A stretch of 41,056 nucleotides of DNA from Pseudoalteromonas denitrificans DSM 6059 (GCF_900112265.1 NZ_FOLO01000052.1:1-41056), one strand, 5' to 3'. Shown: positions 32,916 to 41,056, counted from the stretch's first letter. Translations and numbers: made by a program. The notes: generated by a model from the sequence alone, not told the origin.

Positions 32916-34202
32916 ATGACTGTGCGTATTTGCCAATCAGCTCTGGAAGCTGTATCTGTAATCGAAAACAATGAATATATTTGGACTCATTCAATGGCCG
33001 CTACGCCTAGAGTTCTTTTTAAGGCGCTTGCTGTTCATGCTAAAACCAAAACGAATTTAACTTTATTACAACTCCATACTGAGCGTGCTGAAGCACTCAG
33101 TTCTTTTGAACTTGTCGGTCATTTACGTCATCGTTGTTATTTTAGTAGTGCTGAAACTCGGCCCTTATTAGCAAAAGGCCAAGCTGACTACGTGCCAATA
33201 TTTTTATCTGAAGTGCCAAAGTTATTTAGAAGTGGCGAGCAAGAAATTGATACCGCGATTATTCAAGTTTCACCGCCAGACAAACATGGCATGTGTACTA
33301 TGGGGGTTTCAGTTGAAGCAACTAATGCCGCTTGTCAGGTAGCAAAAAAAATCATAGCGCATATTAACCCTAATATGCCACGTACTCATGGAGACTCATT
33401 TATTGCTTATGACAGATTCCATAGTGTTTATTGGCAAGATGATGAGCTACCAATTCATGCTATGGCTGCACAAGACGACATAACGCAAATTATTGGGCGT
33501 AATGTTGCCAAACTCATAAAGGATGGTGATTGCCTACAAATGGGAATTGGAGCGATTCCTGATGCCGTACTTGCATGTTTAAGCCATAGAAAAGACTTGG
33601 GCATACATACTGAAATGTTTTCTGATGGTGTGCTTGATTTAGTTGAATCTGGTGCGATTACCAATAAACATAAAAAAGTACATCCAGGAAAAATAGTCAC
33701 GGGCTTTGCGCTCGGTTCTAAACGTTTATATGATTTTGTTGACGATAATCCTGAAGTTGTTTTTTTAGATATTGAATATGTAAATGATACCTCAATTATT
33801 CGTAGAAATGATTATGTTGTCGCTATCAACAGCGCACTTCAAATTGATATAACAGGGCAGGTTTGTGCTGACTCTATTGGCACGAGTATTTATTCAGGCG
33901 TTGGTGGACAAATGGACTTTATGCGTGGAGCCAGTTTATCTAAAGGGGGGAGGGCGATTATAGCTTTGCCTTCAACAGCTGGAAAGGGCAATATTTCACG
34001 AATTGTTTCAGCGCTAACTCCTGGTGCTGGAGTTGTAACAACCCGTGCTCATGTTCAGTATATAGTAACAGAATACGGTGTCGCGAATCTTAGAGGTAAA
34101 AGCATCCGAAAACGTGCAAATGCTTTAATTGATATTGCTCATCCAGACTTTAGAAATCAATTAAGAGAAGAGACAAACACCCTTTGGGGCCTTAAAATAT
34201 AG
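32916..34202 (+). CDS. Acetyl-CoA hydrolase/transferase-family protein
   Basis: This 428-residue protein of the class I CoA-transferase family (Cat1/Cat2, 4-hydroxybutyrate or acetate CoA-transferase type) exchanges CoA between a carboxylic acid and an acyl-CoA. The catalytic Glu is Glu233 in IHTEMFSDG, the residue that forms the glutamyl-CoA intermediate. The conserved blocks SPPDKHGMCTMGVS, LQMGIGAIPDAVL, YSGVGGQMDFMRGA and VTEYGVANLRGKS, with RA..LI.IAHPDFR after them, are all present. The start was set at the second ATG, which has an ideal AAGG site 5 bases upstream; the first ATG at 32904 has none. It appears monocistronic. Substrates cannot be assigned by sequence alone. It adds to the short-chain acid theme of the window. 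Confidence 0.9.
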   Translation: MTVRICQSALEAVSVIENNEYIWTHSMAATPRVLFKALAVHAKTKTNLTLLQLHTERAEALSSFELVGHLRHRCYFSSAETRPLLAKGQADYVPIFLSEVPKLFRSGEQEIDTAIIQVSPPDKHGMCTMGVSVEATNAACQVAKKIIAHINPNMPRTHGDSFIAYDRFHSVYWQDDELPIHAMAAQDDITQIIGRNVAKLIKDGDCLQMGIGAIPDAVLACLSHRKDLGIHTEMFSDGVLDLVESGAITNKHKKVHPGKIVTGFALGSKRLYDFVDDNPEVVFLDIEYVNDTSIIRRNDYVVAINSALQIDITGQVCADSIGTSIYSGVGGQMDFMRGASLSKGGRAIIALPSTAGKGNISRIVSALTPGAGVVTTRAHVQYIVTEYGVANLRGKSIRKRANALIDIAHPDFRNQLREETNTLWGLKI

Positions 34203-34205
34203 TAT

Positions 34206-34631
34206 GGATCACTTTTTTACTAAGAATGAGGGCTTTTTAATTTTTCCATAAAAAGCGCCATTAAAGGTATGTAAACTCTCTTAATAAATATGCCTCAATT
34301 TAAAGTTAAATATAGTGTTCGATCTTAACGTGTTGATATGTAGGGTGTTTTTATTTGTGATTTATTAATTGTTAATCTAAAAAAAGATAGCTTTATGTGA
34401 CAAAGGTTATCAATATTTTAAATTTAGTTAGTAAAATAGCGATCTGAATCACTCAGACTCATTAGCAAAACATTTTTTTACTAACCCAAATCAGTCATAT
34501 TTGTTATTTTGTAAACCCCCTTTACAGTTTAATCGCGATTTAATGGACTATTTCAGCTAAAAAATACACTAAGTAAGTAAAATACTGATCTAAAAGGTGG
34601 GATATAAGTTTAGTAAGTAAAATAGTGATCT
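34206..34631. repeat. Cluster of GATC-bearing 18-mers (cluster B)
   Basis: Copies of the repeat seen at 8.6-8.8 kb: one inverted at 34206-34223, starting 4 bases after the CoA-transferase stop, and three direct at 34428-34445, 34574-34591 and 34614-34631. All contain GATC in the same place. The best-conserved form is AGTAAAATAGTGATCT. A weaker half copy on the minus strand is near 34471-34484. The cluster fills the 500-base space between two convergent genes and encloses a copy of the 17-bp near-palindrome. Confidence 0.65.
34510..34526 (-). repeat. 17-bp near-palindrome, copy 3 (opposite orientation)
   Basis: TGTAAACCCCCTTTACA, the reverse complement of the other three copies, placed between convergent genes and within the 18-mer cluster. 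It is followed by GTTTAA, as at 26579. Confidence 0.75.
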
Positions 34632-34699
34632 AGATAATAGAGAAAGCAGCTAGGCTAGTTTATAAGCTTATATTTCATTTAATATATAAAATTCACGAT

Positions 34700-35209
34700 T
34701 TACAAAGGCCAACTTTTTAACTTTATATATTTAACCCCTGAACTAGAACTTATCGATTGATACAGCACAATATGAGTAAATACAATTTTCAAATCAAGTG
34801 GGAATTTGACAGTGGGTAGTTCAGTAACTTTACGAGCAATTGTTATATGAGGCTGGTAGTTAAAGTAGTTTATCGACAAACCTGCATCCAATACCATTTT
34901 ATTAAACTGTTGTACTAATAAATATAAAGCCTGAGGTGTTTTTTCAGGTTTTAAATACAGTACTTTGGGCTTTTTAAAATAACCTATATTGTTAAAAACT
35001 AAATTAATAACTTCTGTTTTTAAATTGATTAACTCAGAAATTAAAATTTGTTCTACTTCAGGGGTAATACTGCCTAAAAAAGATAATGTTAAATGAAAGT
35101 TATCTGTTTTAACTGGAGCTTTTAAACATGGTATTGCGATTTCTACCCACTGAGCAATAGCATTCTTATTTAAATCAGATACCTCTAAAGCAAAAAACAA
35201 ACGTTTCAT
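34700..35209 (-). CDS. thpR: RNA 2',3'-cyclic phosphodiesterase
   Basis: This 169-residue protein of the 2H phosphoesterase superfamily (LigT/ThpR) opens RNA 2',3'-cyclic phosphate ends. Both HxTx catalytic motifs are present: His39 in FHLTLSFLG and His121 in PHITIARK. The N-terminus MKRLFFALEVSD is typical of the family, and the size is close to the usual 175-190 residues. It acts in the cytoplasm. It is transcribed alone on the minus strand and is flanked on both sides by inverted copies of the 17-bp near-palindrome (34510 and 35264). There is no strong ribosome-binding site before the ATG. Confidence 0.92.
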   Translation of the reverse strand: MKRLFFALEVSDLNKNAIAQWVEIAIPCLKAPVKTDNFHLTLSFLGSITPEVEQILISELINLKTEVINLVFNNIGYFKKPKVLYLKPEKTPQALYLLVQQFNKMVLDAGLSINYFNYQPHITIARKVTELPTVKFPLDLKIVFTHIVLYQSISSSSGVKYIKLKSWPL

Positions 35210-35263
35210 GGTTTCATGAATATATATTTTTGAGTTAATTACTAAATTATAGTTAAGGTTTAG

Positions 35264-35280
35264 TGTAAAGGGGGTTTACA
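35264..35280 (+). repeat. 17-bp near-palindrome, copy 4
   Basis: TGTAAAGGGGGTTTACA, 55 bases upstream of the thpR start and about 100 bases after the PD40-protein stop (both genes on the minus strand). With the inverted copy at 34510 it brackets thpR. Confidence 0.75.
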
Positions 35281-35346
35281 ATTAATACTAAAATTTATAT
35301 ATCCTGAGCGCGTTTTTTAGTTGCCCCTTATAGCTTGAATAAGCAT

Positions 35347-35364
35347 AAAGGGATCGGAGTTAAT
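35347..35364 (+). repeat. REP-like element, copy 1
   Basis: AAAGGGATCGGAGTTAAT matches the sequence at 40742-40759 with one difference. Sequences of the type GGGGTCrGAGTnnAAT are known to me as short repeats dispersed near RAYT (Y1) transposases in proteobacteria. No such transposase is in the window. Confidence 0.5.
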
Positions 35365-35383
35365 AAAGTTAAATTACTACAAG

Positions 35384-36805
35384 TTACTCAATTTTTATAT
35401 TTGAGAATTGTCCTTTTGCTATTGTTTTATTATTTACTAAAAACTCAAACTTCATAGGCCAATATATCCCTTTTATTTTTTGATAGTCTTGCTCTAATCC
35501 CATCGCTAAATCGTCATATCTAAGTTGTTTAATTGTATTGGTTTGGTTAGATTTTTTTTGGGTAATTAATATGCTGAATGGATTTAACCCCTCTGCGTGT
35601 ACGCGATAAAGTTGGTTAGTTTCATCTTTTATTGCGTACTGTTTAAAAAGCTTTGTTTTGTTGTGCTTAAACATATAAATAAAGTTATAACGGGCTGTTT
35701 GTTGAAGCCTTATAATTTCAGCTTGAGTGAGAGTTGTTTTTTTCCCTGATGTTTTTTGTTTATAACCACTGTTACCATCGGTCCAATATGAATGCCCTTC
35801 TTTTATTTTCGATATTTGAAATGGATTAAATGATATTTTAATGTGCTCTTTCACTTTTGTTTCTTGTTGTTCAATTTCTAAGTCGTATTCAAAAGAGCGA
35901 ACCGACATCATGTGCTTTTTGTTTGCTAAAATGGAAATATCGACTTGTGCTAAATGCGCTTGATACCAAGCACTCGGGAAAACATTTTTTGTCGCAAATT
36001 TATGTATATTGAATTGTTTATCTTGATTTGTTTGCCTGTTACTACTGATATATAACCATTGTCCATCAGGTGAAAATTGCGGAGAAAACTCCTCACCTTT
36101 TGACTGTATACTCGCAGGCATTTGAATCGGTTTTCCCCATACTTTATTTGTTCTGCGCTGCATCATCAATATGGTGTCTTTTTTATCTTTAGATCGCTGC
36201 CAAAAAAGTGCGATGTTTGAATCTGGTGAAAAGGTTATATCACTTTGAGATAACCTTTTATGCTGAATGTATTGATAAGGGGTTACTCGTGCTGCTTTTG
36301 TTATTGTGTTTGATTGATAAAGTGACAGTTTTCCATTTCTAAATGATGAAAAATATAAAACGCCATTATGTAGTTCAGGGCCAAATTCATCAGAATCTGA
36401 GTTAATATTTGCAGGTAAGGGTTGAATATTTTGCCATTTACTTTTGTGCCAACTTGCTTGCCAAATATTGTAATCGTTACTTTTATCTTGAGAATTTAAA
36501 GGTAAATCCGAAACAAATAATAAGGTTTCTCCATCGGCTGTTAGCATAGGATCTGAATAGCTATACTCTCGGGGCCCCAAAACAACCATTTCAGGGGGCT
36601 CAAAATGAGCGTTTTTTGTTATTTTTGTTTGCCATATTGTGGCATTTTTAAAGTTTTTATCTGAGCGTGCAAAAACAGCAAGGTTATATCTACTACTGAT
36701 ATTAAAACTATAATCGTTTTGCTCTGAGGATAATTGTGATACCAGTGTTGATGAGGCCGTTTGAGCCCATAAAAACATAACGAGTAAAAATATTTTTATT
36801 CTCAT
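35384..36805 (-). CDS. Exported PD40 (TolB-like) beta-propeller protein
   Basis: This 473-residue protein has a signal peptide (RIKIFLLVMFLWAQTASS) and at least three PD40-type propeller blades, seen as YSDPMLTADGETLLFVSDLP, FGPELHNGVLYFSSFRNGK and FSPQFSPDGQWLYISSNRQ. A second, less recognisable beta domain follows over the last 170 residues. The start is the ATG at 36805, with a GAGG site 6 bases upstream and 1 base after the stop of the DUF885 gene; an earlier TTG would overlap that gene. The tight spacing shows a two-gene unit with the peptidase. Propellers of this kind usually bind proteins or peptidoglycan-linked partners in the periplasm. The ligand is not known. Confidence 0.8.
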   Translation of the reverse strand: MRIKIFLLVMFLWAQTASSTLVSQLSSEQNDYSFNISSRYNLAVFARSDKNFKNATIWQTKITKNAHFEPPEMVVLGPREYSYSDPMLTADGETLLFVSDLPLNSQDKSNDYNIWQASWHKSKWQNIQPLPANINSDSDEFGPELHNGVLYFSSFRNGKLSLYQSNTITKAARVTPYQYIQHKRLSQSDITFSPDSNIALFWQRSKDKKDTILMMQRRTNKVWGKPIQMPASIQSKGEEFSPQFSPDGQWLYISSNRQTNQDKQFNIHKFATKNVFPSAWYQAHLAQVDISILANKKHMMSVRSFEYDLEIEQQETKVKEHIKISFNPFQISKIKEGHSYWTDGNSGYKQKTSGKKTTLTQAEIIRLQQTARYNFIYMFKHNKTKLFKQYAIKDETNQLYRVHAEGLNPFSILITQKKSNQTNTIKQLRYDDLAMGLEQDYQKIKGIYWPMKFEFLVNNKTIAKGQFSNIKIE

Positions 36806-36806
36806 T

Positions 36807-38633
36807 TTAAACCTCAACTTTTAAATCTGATATGTGTTTTACCCAGTCTTTAATTTTCTTTTCAAGTAAAGGCATTGGTAGAGGACCGTCGAGTAAAATT
36901 AGATTATGAAACTGCTTAATATTAAATTTACTACCAAGGCTTTGCTCTGCAAATAACCTTAAAGATTGAATTTTTAATTGTCCTACTTTATAAGCTAAAG
37001 CTTGCCCAGGCCAAACCATATAACGCTCAACCTCTGCAATTATATCTGTTTTAGCTAAAGTTGAATTATTAAACATATAGTCAATTGCCTGTTGTTGTGT
37101 CCAGCCTTTATCGTGAATACCTGTATCTACAACCAAGCGCATTGCGCGAAATAATTCGGCGTCTAACTTGCCATAGTACTGATAAGGATCGCTGAACATG
37201 CCAAGCTCTTTTCCTAAGCTTTCGGCATATAATGCCCAGCCTTCAGCATACACAGTATAAAAATTTTGTGTTCTAATTTTTGGTAAACCTTTCACCTCAT
37301 TTTGTAAACTTAACTGAAAGTGATGGCCAGGAACCGCTTCATGAATTGATAAACTTTCAATCCCATATTTAGGCTGTCCTTTTAAATTATATGTATTTGC
37401 AAAAAATACCCCGGGGCGAGTGCCATCTGATGAAGCGGGAATATAAGATGCACCAGGTGCTGATTTTGCTTGGGCTTCAGGATAAGAGCGTAATATGTAG
37501 TCTGACTTTGGCACGACGCTAAAAAAGTCATTTACTTTAGGTGTAATGCGTCGTTTAACTTCTTCATAGGCTTCTAGCACCTGATTGGGTGACTTATAAT
37601 AAAATTGTTCATCTGTTTTCAAATGATTAAAAAAAGCTTTTAAACTTCCTTTAAAGCCTACTTCTCGCGCTACTTTTTTCATTTCTTGGTGAATGCGTTT
37701 TACTTCTGTTAAACCTGTATTGTGAATGGCTTGAGCCGATAAAGGTAAGCTGGTATTGGTCATTATGGCATGTTGGTACCATTTTTTACCCTTAGGTAAG
37801 GCGCCATAGCCATAGGTCTTACGAGTATGAGGTAAATATTCTTGCTGTAAAAATGAATTCATGCGTTTAAATGCGGGTGTTATTTGGTTATGAATCATTT
37901 TTTTATATTCGGCTATTAATCGTGTTTTTTCTCTTTTTGGTATTTTATTGTCAATATTGTTGAGTGGAGCAAACAAACTGCTGTGCATCGGATTCTTAAA
38001 TGTTTGAGCCTGCATTTGTGGGATCATCGACTCTACCACTGATGTGGGGAGTACTATGCCAGCCTTAATGCCTTTGCGCATATTAACGGTAGCTTGCTCC
38101 ATCCATATTGAAAAACCTTGCATACGTTGAATAAAATTATCAAAATCTTGTACCGTATTAAAAGGTTGCCCACTTAAACCCGCTCCCAATTGAATAAACA
38201 TATTATGCGGGCTGAAAATAAATTGGTTTAATGGCAAATATTCAGAATGATATTGATAACTTGCAATATTATTTTGTAACTTTTCTTTAAAAATAAGATA
38301 AGTATACTCATCTTGCTCTGTGAGTTTTAATTCACCTAATGTATTTAATGCGGTTAAATATTTTTTCTCTATTGCTTTGCTTTGAGAAATAAAATCGGGT
38401 GCTAAATCATTAGGCCATAAATGATTAAATCTATTATCACCATAAAACATGGCATTTAAGGGGGATCTTGGTAGTGTTTCTTCTAAGTATTTATCGGTTA
38501 GTTTAATCAGTTTTTCACTATCTGTATTTCCTCCTTTTGATTTGAGCACTGCGTCATTACTTAAAACCGACATTGAATTTAGTTGCAATAAAAAACATAA
38601 CATGATCATGAATGGATGTATTTTTTTTATCAT
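36807..38633 (-). CDS. DUF885-family exported protein, probable metallopeptidase
   Basis: This 608-residue protein has a signal peptide (FMIMLCFLLQLNSMSVLS) and the DUF885 hallmark SIHEAVPGHHFQ, with His431-Glu432 and His437/His438, followed by YAEGWALYAESLGKELG. It also has the typical C-terminal block YMVWPGQALAYKVGQLKIQS. The His-Glu motifs suggest a zinc-dependent peptidase of the periplasm, although few members have been studied. The length is normal for the family. It is the first gene of a unit with the PD40 protein and is divergent from a CadC-like membrane regulator, which may control it (inference). Confidence 0.9.
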   Translation of the reverse strand: MIKKIHPFMIMLCFLLQLNSMSVLSNDAVLKSKGGNTDSEKLIKLTDKYLEETLPRSPLNAMFYGDNRFNHLWPNDLAPDFISQSKAIEKKYLTALNTLGELKLTEQDEYTYLIFKEKLQNNIASYQYHSEYLPLNQFIFSPHNMFIQLGAGLSGQPFNTVQDFDNFIQRMQGFSIWMEQATVNMRKGIKAGIVLPTSVVESMIPQMQAQTFKNPMHSSLFAPLNNIDNKIPKREKTRLIAEYKKMIHNQITPAFKRMNSFLQQEYLPHTRKTYGYGALPKGKKWYQHAIMTNTSLPLSAQAIHNTGLTEVKRIHQEMKKVAREVGFKGSLKAFFNHLKTDEQFYYKSPNQVLEAYEEVKRRITPKVNDFFSVVPKSDYILRSYPEAQAKSAPGASYIPASSDGTRPGVFFANTYNLKGQPKYGIESLSIHEAVPGHHFQLSLQNEVKGLPKIRTQNFYTVYAEGWALYAESLGKELGMFSDPYQYYGKLDAELFRAMRLVVDTGIHDKGWTQQQAIDYMFNNSTLAKTDIIAEVERYMVWPGQALAYKVGQLKIQSLRLFAEQSLGSKFNIKQFHNLILLDGPLPMPLLEKKIKDWVKHISDLKVEV

Positions 38634-38794
38634 TTAAACCTTCCTTTTTTATCTCTATATAACTTTTCATTACACAATTTATATGCGTGAGCTACTGCAT
38701 TAAGTTGTGTGATTCATGTATGATTTCTCATTGTCATGTTTTGCGTATTATAGTTCTTGAAGCTGTAAAAAAGATTTATGAAGGTTTGTGAAGA

Positions 38795-40741
38795 TTGAAT
38801 AAAAACAATGAATTAGAAGTCAGTACTATCAGCGGGAAATATATTCTGCAGTCGGGCGACTTATGTGTCAATTTAATAAAACAGCAAGCTTACTTCAAAA
38901 AAAAGCCAATTAAATTGCCTATTTTGTCTTATCGATTACTTATTAGCTTAATGAAAGCTTGGCCACACACTAAAAGCCAAGACGAGTTAATTGAATTGGT
39001 TTGGGGAAAAGTTCAAGTACAAAACTCAACTCTCAATCAAAGAGTGAAGTTATTACGTCAATCTCTTAACGCGCATGAATGTGATTTTGCATATATTGCT
39101 TTGGTGAGAGGCATTGGTTATCGATTTTCTGAAGAAGTTATTACTATCACAGAAGAGATACCTCAAATAACAAAAACAACTGAGCGTAAAAGTAGGCTGT
39201 TTAACTGGAAATATATTGCGGTTTTTATAATTCTTTTTGGTTTAATGAATTTGGCATTTCAATTCAGCGAAAAACGAGTAGCTCAGGAGCCGGTAATTTC
39301 GTTAAAAGAATTAAGGCAATCAATTACGGTTTTACCTTTCTGCTCAAGTGATTTAATCAGTACAGACGATACCTATTTAACCCACAGTTTTAGCCTTGAA
39401 GTCTTAAACTCTTTGGCTCAAGTTAGGGCGTTTAAAGTTATTGCTTATGATAAATTTACAAGGGCACAACTGACTGAATTAAATACGAATCAAATTGGTG
39501 AAAAACTTCATATTGATAACCTTATTAAAGGCAATATTACACGAGCAAACAATGGTTATAATGTTGATATTAAATTAATTTCAACGCACTCTAACATTGT
39601 ATTGTGGACGCATCATTATCAAGTTTCTAAAAAAGGATTATATTTTTTAAAATCGGATATTGTACGAGATGTTAAGCAGTTTTTATTGCCAGATAATACA
39701 CAACAGATTCAATATAGAGCAGAGCCTAGTTTAGTAAACCCTAAAGCTTACGATTTTTACCTTAAAGCCATGGATTACCATAGACGAAACTCTTTAAAGG
39801 ATAATAAAAGTGCAGTGATTTTAATTAAAAATGCCTATGCGTTGTCGCCTAGCTGTTTGGATATTATTTCAGGTTATGCCGCCATTTTGAATCGGGCAAT
39901 GCGTCTAGGTAGTCAAAATGATGATGCTATCGCGCTTGCTATGTCTCTTTCCAATAAGGCAATTTCGCTTTATCCTGATGCATTTAAAGGTTATGTGGCT
40001 TTAGCCAACAGCTATGTGTTACAACAAAACGATGCAATGGCATTTGAGTTTTTTAATAAAGCCTTGTCATTATCGAATGAAAATATTTATGCACTTACTG
40101 GGCTTTTAAGGCTGCAAATAAAAGCACATCAATTCAAAAAAGCTTTAAAAAATATAAATAAATTAAAGGTTTTAGACCCTGGTTCAACAAATTCATTGTT
40201 ACTCTCCGGCGATATGTATTTGAGTTTAAATTTACATACTCAAGCAAAACAAAATTATGATGCGGTTATAAAAATAGAACCCGACAATATTGATGCGCTA
40301 ATGGGGTTGGCAAGAATAAATATAAAAAAAGCCAAGTTAGTTAATGCTAAAAAACAGTATCAATTAGTCAATGATATTTCTAAAAATTCAGCTAAATCAA
40401 TATATTTGTTAATGGAGGTATTGTTTGCAGAGCAAAAATATAAAGAAATCATACATTCTAGTGAGCTTAACAAGCATTTTTATGCCAAAAGTATTTATGC
40501 GACAAGTATTGATGAGATAAAAATACTTGCGAAACGATTAGTTAATCCTGATAAACATGAAGCTGCAATAGCAAAAATGATCAACGGCTACCAGAATGCA
40601 CTTAATAATAAACAACTCGAAGATGCTAAGTTTTCATATTTAATACAGCTTATGAAAAGTACGGGTCAAAATACAGACATTGTAAAATGGAATAACATAC
40701 AAGATAAACTCATTTCACAAAGACAAAAGTCACTCCTTTAA
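38795..40741 (+). CDS. CadC-like membrane transcription regulator with C-terminal TPR domain
   Basis: This 648-residue protein has an N-terminal OmpR-type winged helix (about residues 15-112; LPILSYRLLISLMKAWPHTK, NSTLNQRVKLLRQSLN and VRGIGYRF are the usual landmarks). One transmembrane helix follows (about 139-157, IAVFIILFGLMNLAF), then a region resembling the TolB N-terminal fold (SITVLPFCSSDL...), and TPR-like helical repeats over about 300-600. It is therefore a ToxR/CadC-type one-component regulator that senses in the periplasm and binds DNA in the cytoplasm. The only start that keeps the winged helix is a TTG; a stop lies just before it in frame, and a GAAGG site is about 10 bases upstream. 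It is divergent from the DUF885/PD40 unit. Confidence 0.9.
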   Translation: MNKNNELEVSTISGKYILQSGDLCVNLIKQQAYFKKKPIKLPILSYRLLISLMKAWPHTKSQDELIELVWGKVQVQNSTLNQRVKLLRQSLNAHECDFAYIALVRGIGYRFSEEVITITEEIPQITKTTERKSRLFNWKYIAVFIILFGLMNLAFQFSEKRVAQEPVISLKELRQSITVLPFCSSDLISTDDTYLTHSFSLEVLNSLAQVRAFKVIAYDKFTRAQLTELNTNQIGEKLHIDNLIKGNITRANNGYNVDIKLISTHSNIVLWTHHYQVSKKGLYFLKSDIVRDVKQFLLPDNTQQIQYRAEPSLVNPKAYDFYLKAMDYHRRNSLKDNKSAVILIKNAYALSPSCLDIISGYAAILNRAMRLGSQNDDAIALAMSLSNKAISLYPDAFKGYVALANSYVLQQNDAMAFEFFNKALSLSNENIYALTGLLRLQIKAHQFKKALKNINKLKVLDPGSTNSLLLSGDMYLSLNLHTQAKQNYDAVIKIEPDNIDALMGLARINIKKAKLVNAKKQYQLVNDISKNSAKSIYLLMEVLFAEQKYKEIIHSSELNKHFYAKSIYATSIDEIKILAKRLVNPDKHEAAIAKMINGYQNALNNKQLEDAKFSYLIQLMKSTGQNTDIVKWNNIQDKLISQRQKSLL

Positions 40742-40759
40742 AAAGGGGTCGGAGTTAAT
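40742..40759 (+). repeat. REP-like element, copy 2
   Basis: AAAGGGGTCGGAGTTAAT begins directly after the stop codon of the CadC-like gene and matches 35347-35364 with one difference. It lies between that gene and the IS4-type remnant. Confidence 0.5.
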
Positions 40760-40828
40760 TTAAGCTAATTTGGCTTAGATTTTTGTAGATTGGGCTTTAG
40801 CCTTAGGGCTCCCCATATCTTTTCCATT

Positions 40829-41056
40829 TTATTTAATCTCATTTATGAGGCTTCTTTGAGCCTTTTTAATGATACATTCTGGTATATGATAATTTTTATG
40901 TACCAGAATTCTTTTTCCCAAATAACAATAAGATAATACTCGTCTTTTCTTTATTGTGTTTGCTTGGAAGTGGTAATGATATTTTAATATTTCTGCTGCC
41001 TTTCCAATAAGATACAATGTGTACTGAGCAATTAAAGCTATTAATAATAGAGCCTG
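40829..41056 (-). CDS. IS4-family transposase, C-terminal fragment
   Basis: The minus-strand frame is open from the right edge for 75 codons and ends at 40829. The translation, LLLIALIAQYTLYLIGKAAE then YHYHFQANTIKKRRVLSYCY and LGKRILVHKNY, matches my memory of the C-terminal part of IS4-type transposases (hydrophobic helix, then FQANTIKxRRVLSYxYLGK). The start lies beyond the window, so whether the element is intact is unknown. The TTG at 41015-41017 is internal. I could not find a terminal inverted repeat between the stop and the REP-like element. The call rests on motif memory without an alignment. Confidence 0.65.
   Translation of the reverse strand, partial: QALLLIALIAQYTLYLIGKAAEILKYHYHFQANTIKKRRVLSYCYLGKRILVHKNYHIPECIIKKAQRSLINEIK

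Overview
The window is AT-rich and carries genes typical of a marine gammaproteobacterium of the Alteromonadales (Pseudoalteromonas/Colwellia-like). Pointers are the long-type isocitrate lyase divergent from malate synthase G, a large TonB-dependent receptor, a 7TMR-DISM hybrid kinase, M1 and DUF885 peptidases, a CadC-like regulator with a TPR domain, a YeeN-type YebC paralogue, and a small double-glycine leader peptide. The organism assignment is inference from gene content, not from a marker gene. Both edges are transposase remnants: an IS66 C-terminus on the left and an IS4-type C-terminus on the right. I saw no rRNA, tRNA or CRISPR array.

Layout. 1-4.4 kb: IS66 end, a possible decayed reading frame, small exported or hypothetical proteins, a VOC-fold protein and a six-TM ABC-like membrane protein without an ATPase. 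4.4-7.5 kb: an acetoacetate-decarboxylase-fold gene overlapping a ketopantoate-reductase-fold gene, divergent from a LuxR-type regulator. 7.7-9.2 kb: one small secreted protein and a long gene-poor stretch with a repeated 18-mer containing GATC. 9.2-13.4 kb: the glyoxylate shunt, aceA and glcB divergent, each with a good terminator. 13.7 kb: a 51-codon GG-leader peptide gene. 14.7-26.6 kb: six same-strand genes in close order: a second ADC-fold protein, a 726-aa FAD oxidoreductase, a TonB-dependent receptor, a 7TMR-DISM hybrid histidine kinase, a REC-GGDEF diguanylate cyclase and a second REC-kinase-REC-HPT protein. 26.6-31.4 kb, minus strand: YebC/YeeN, an outer-membrane barrel candidate, and DUF6702 overlapping an M1 peptidase. 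31.6-34.2 kb: a frameshifted/intact pair of small membrane-protein paralogues, a 57-aa membrane protein and an acetyl-CoA hydrolase/transferase-family gene. 34.7-40.8 kb: thpR, a PD40-propeller protein coupled to a DUF885 peptidase, and a divergent CadC-like membrane regulator.

The most system-like part is 14.7-26.6 kb. Outer-membrane uptake, two cytoplasmic enzymes (a Schiff-base-type ADC fold and a phytoene-desaturase/amine-oxidase fold) and a three-protein phosphorelay with c-di-GMP output appear to be one unit. The substrate cannot be read from the sequence. A second ADC-fold gene with its own reductase and LuxR regulator lies on the other side of the glyoxylate shunt, so the window has a recurring theme of small keto-acid and C2 metabolism.

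Several non-coding signals are not explained by the genes. A 17-bp near-palindrome with an asymmetric five-C/five-G centre has four identical copies between 26.5 and 35.3 kb, all at or near gene 3' ends. A GATC-bearing 18-mer repeats in two clusters about 25 kb apart. Long AT-rich hairpins lie in three intergenic regions.
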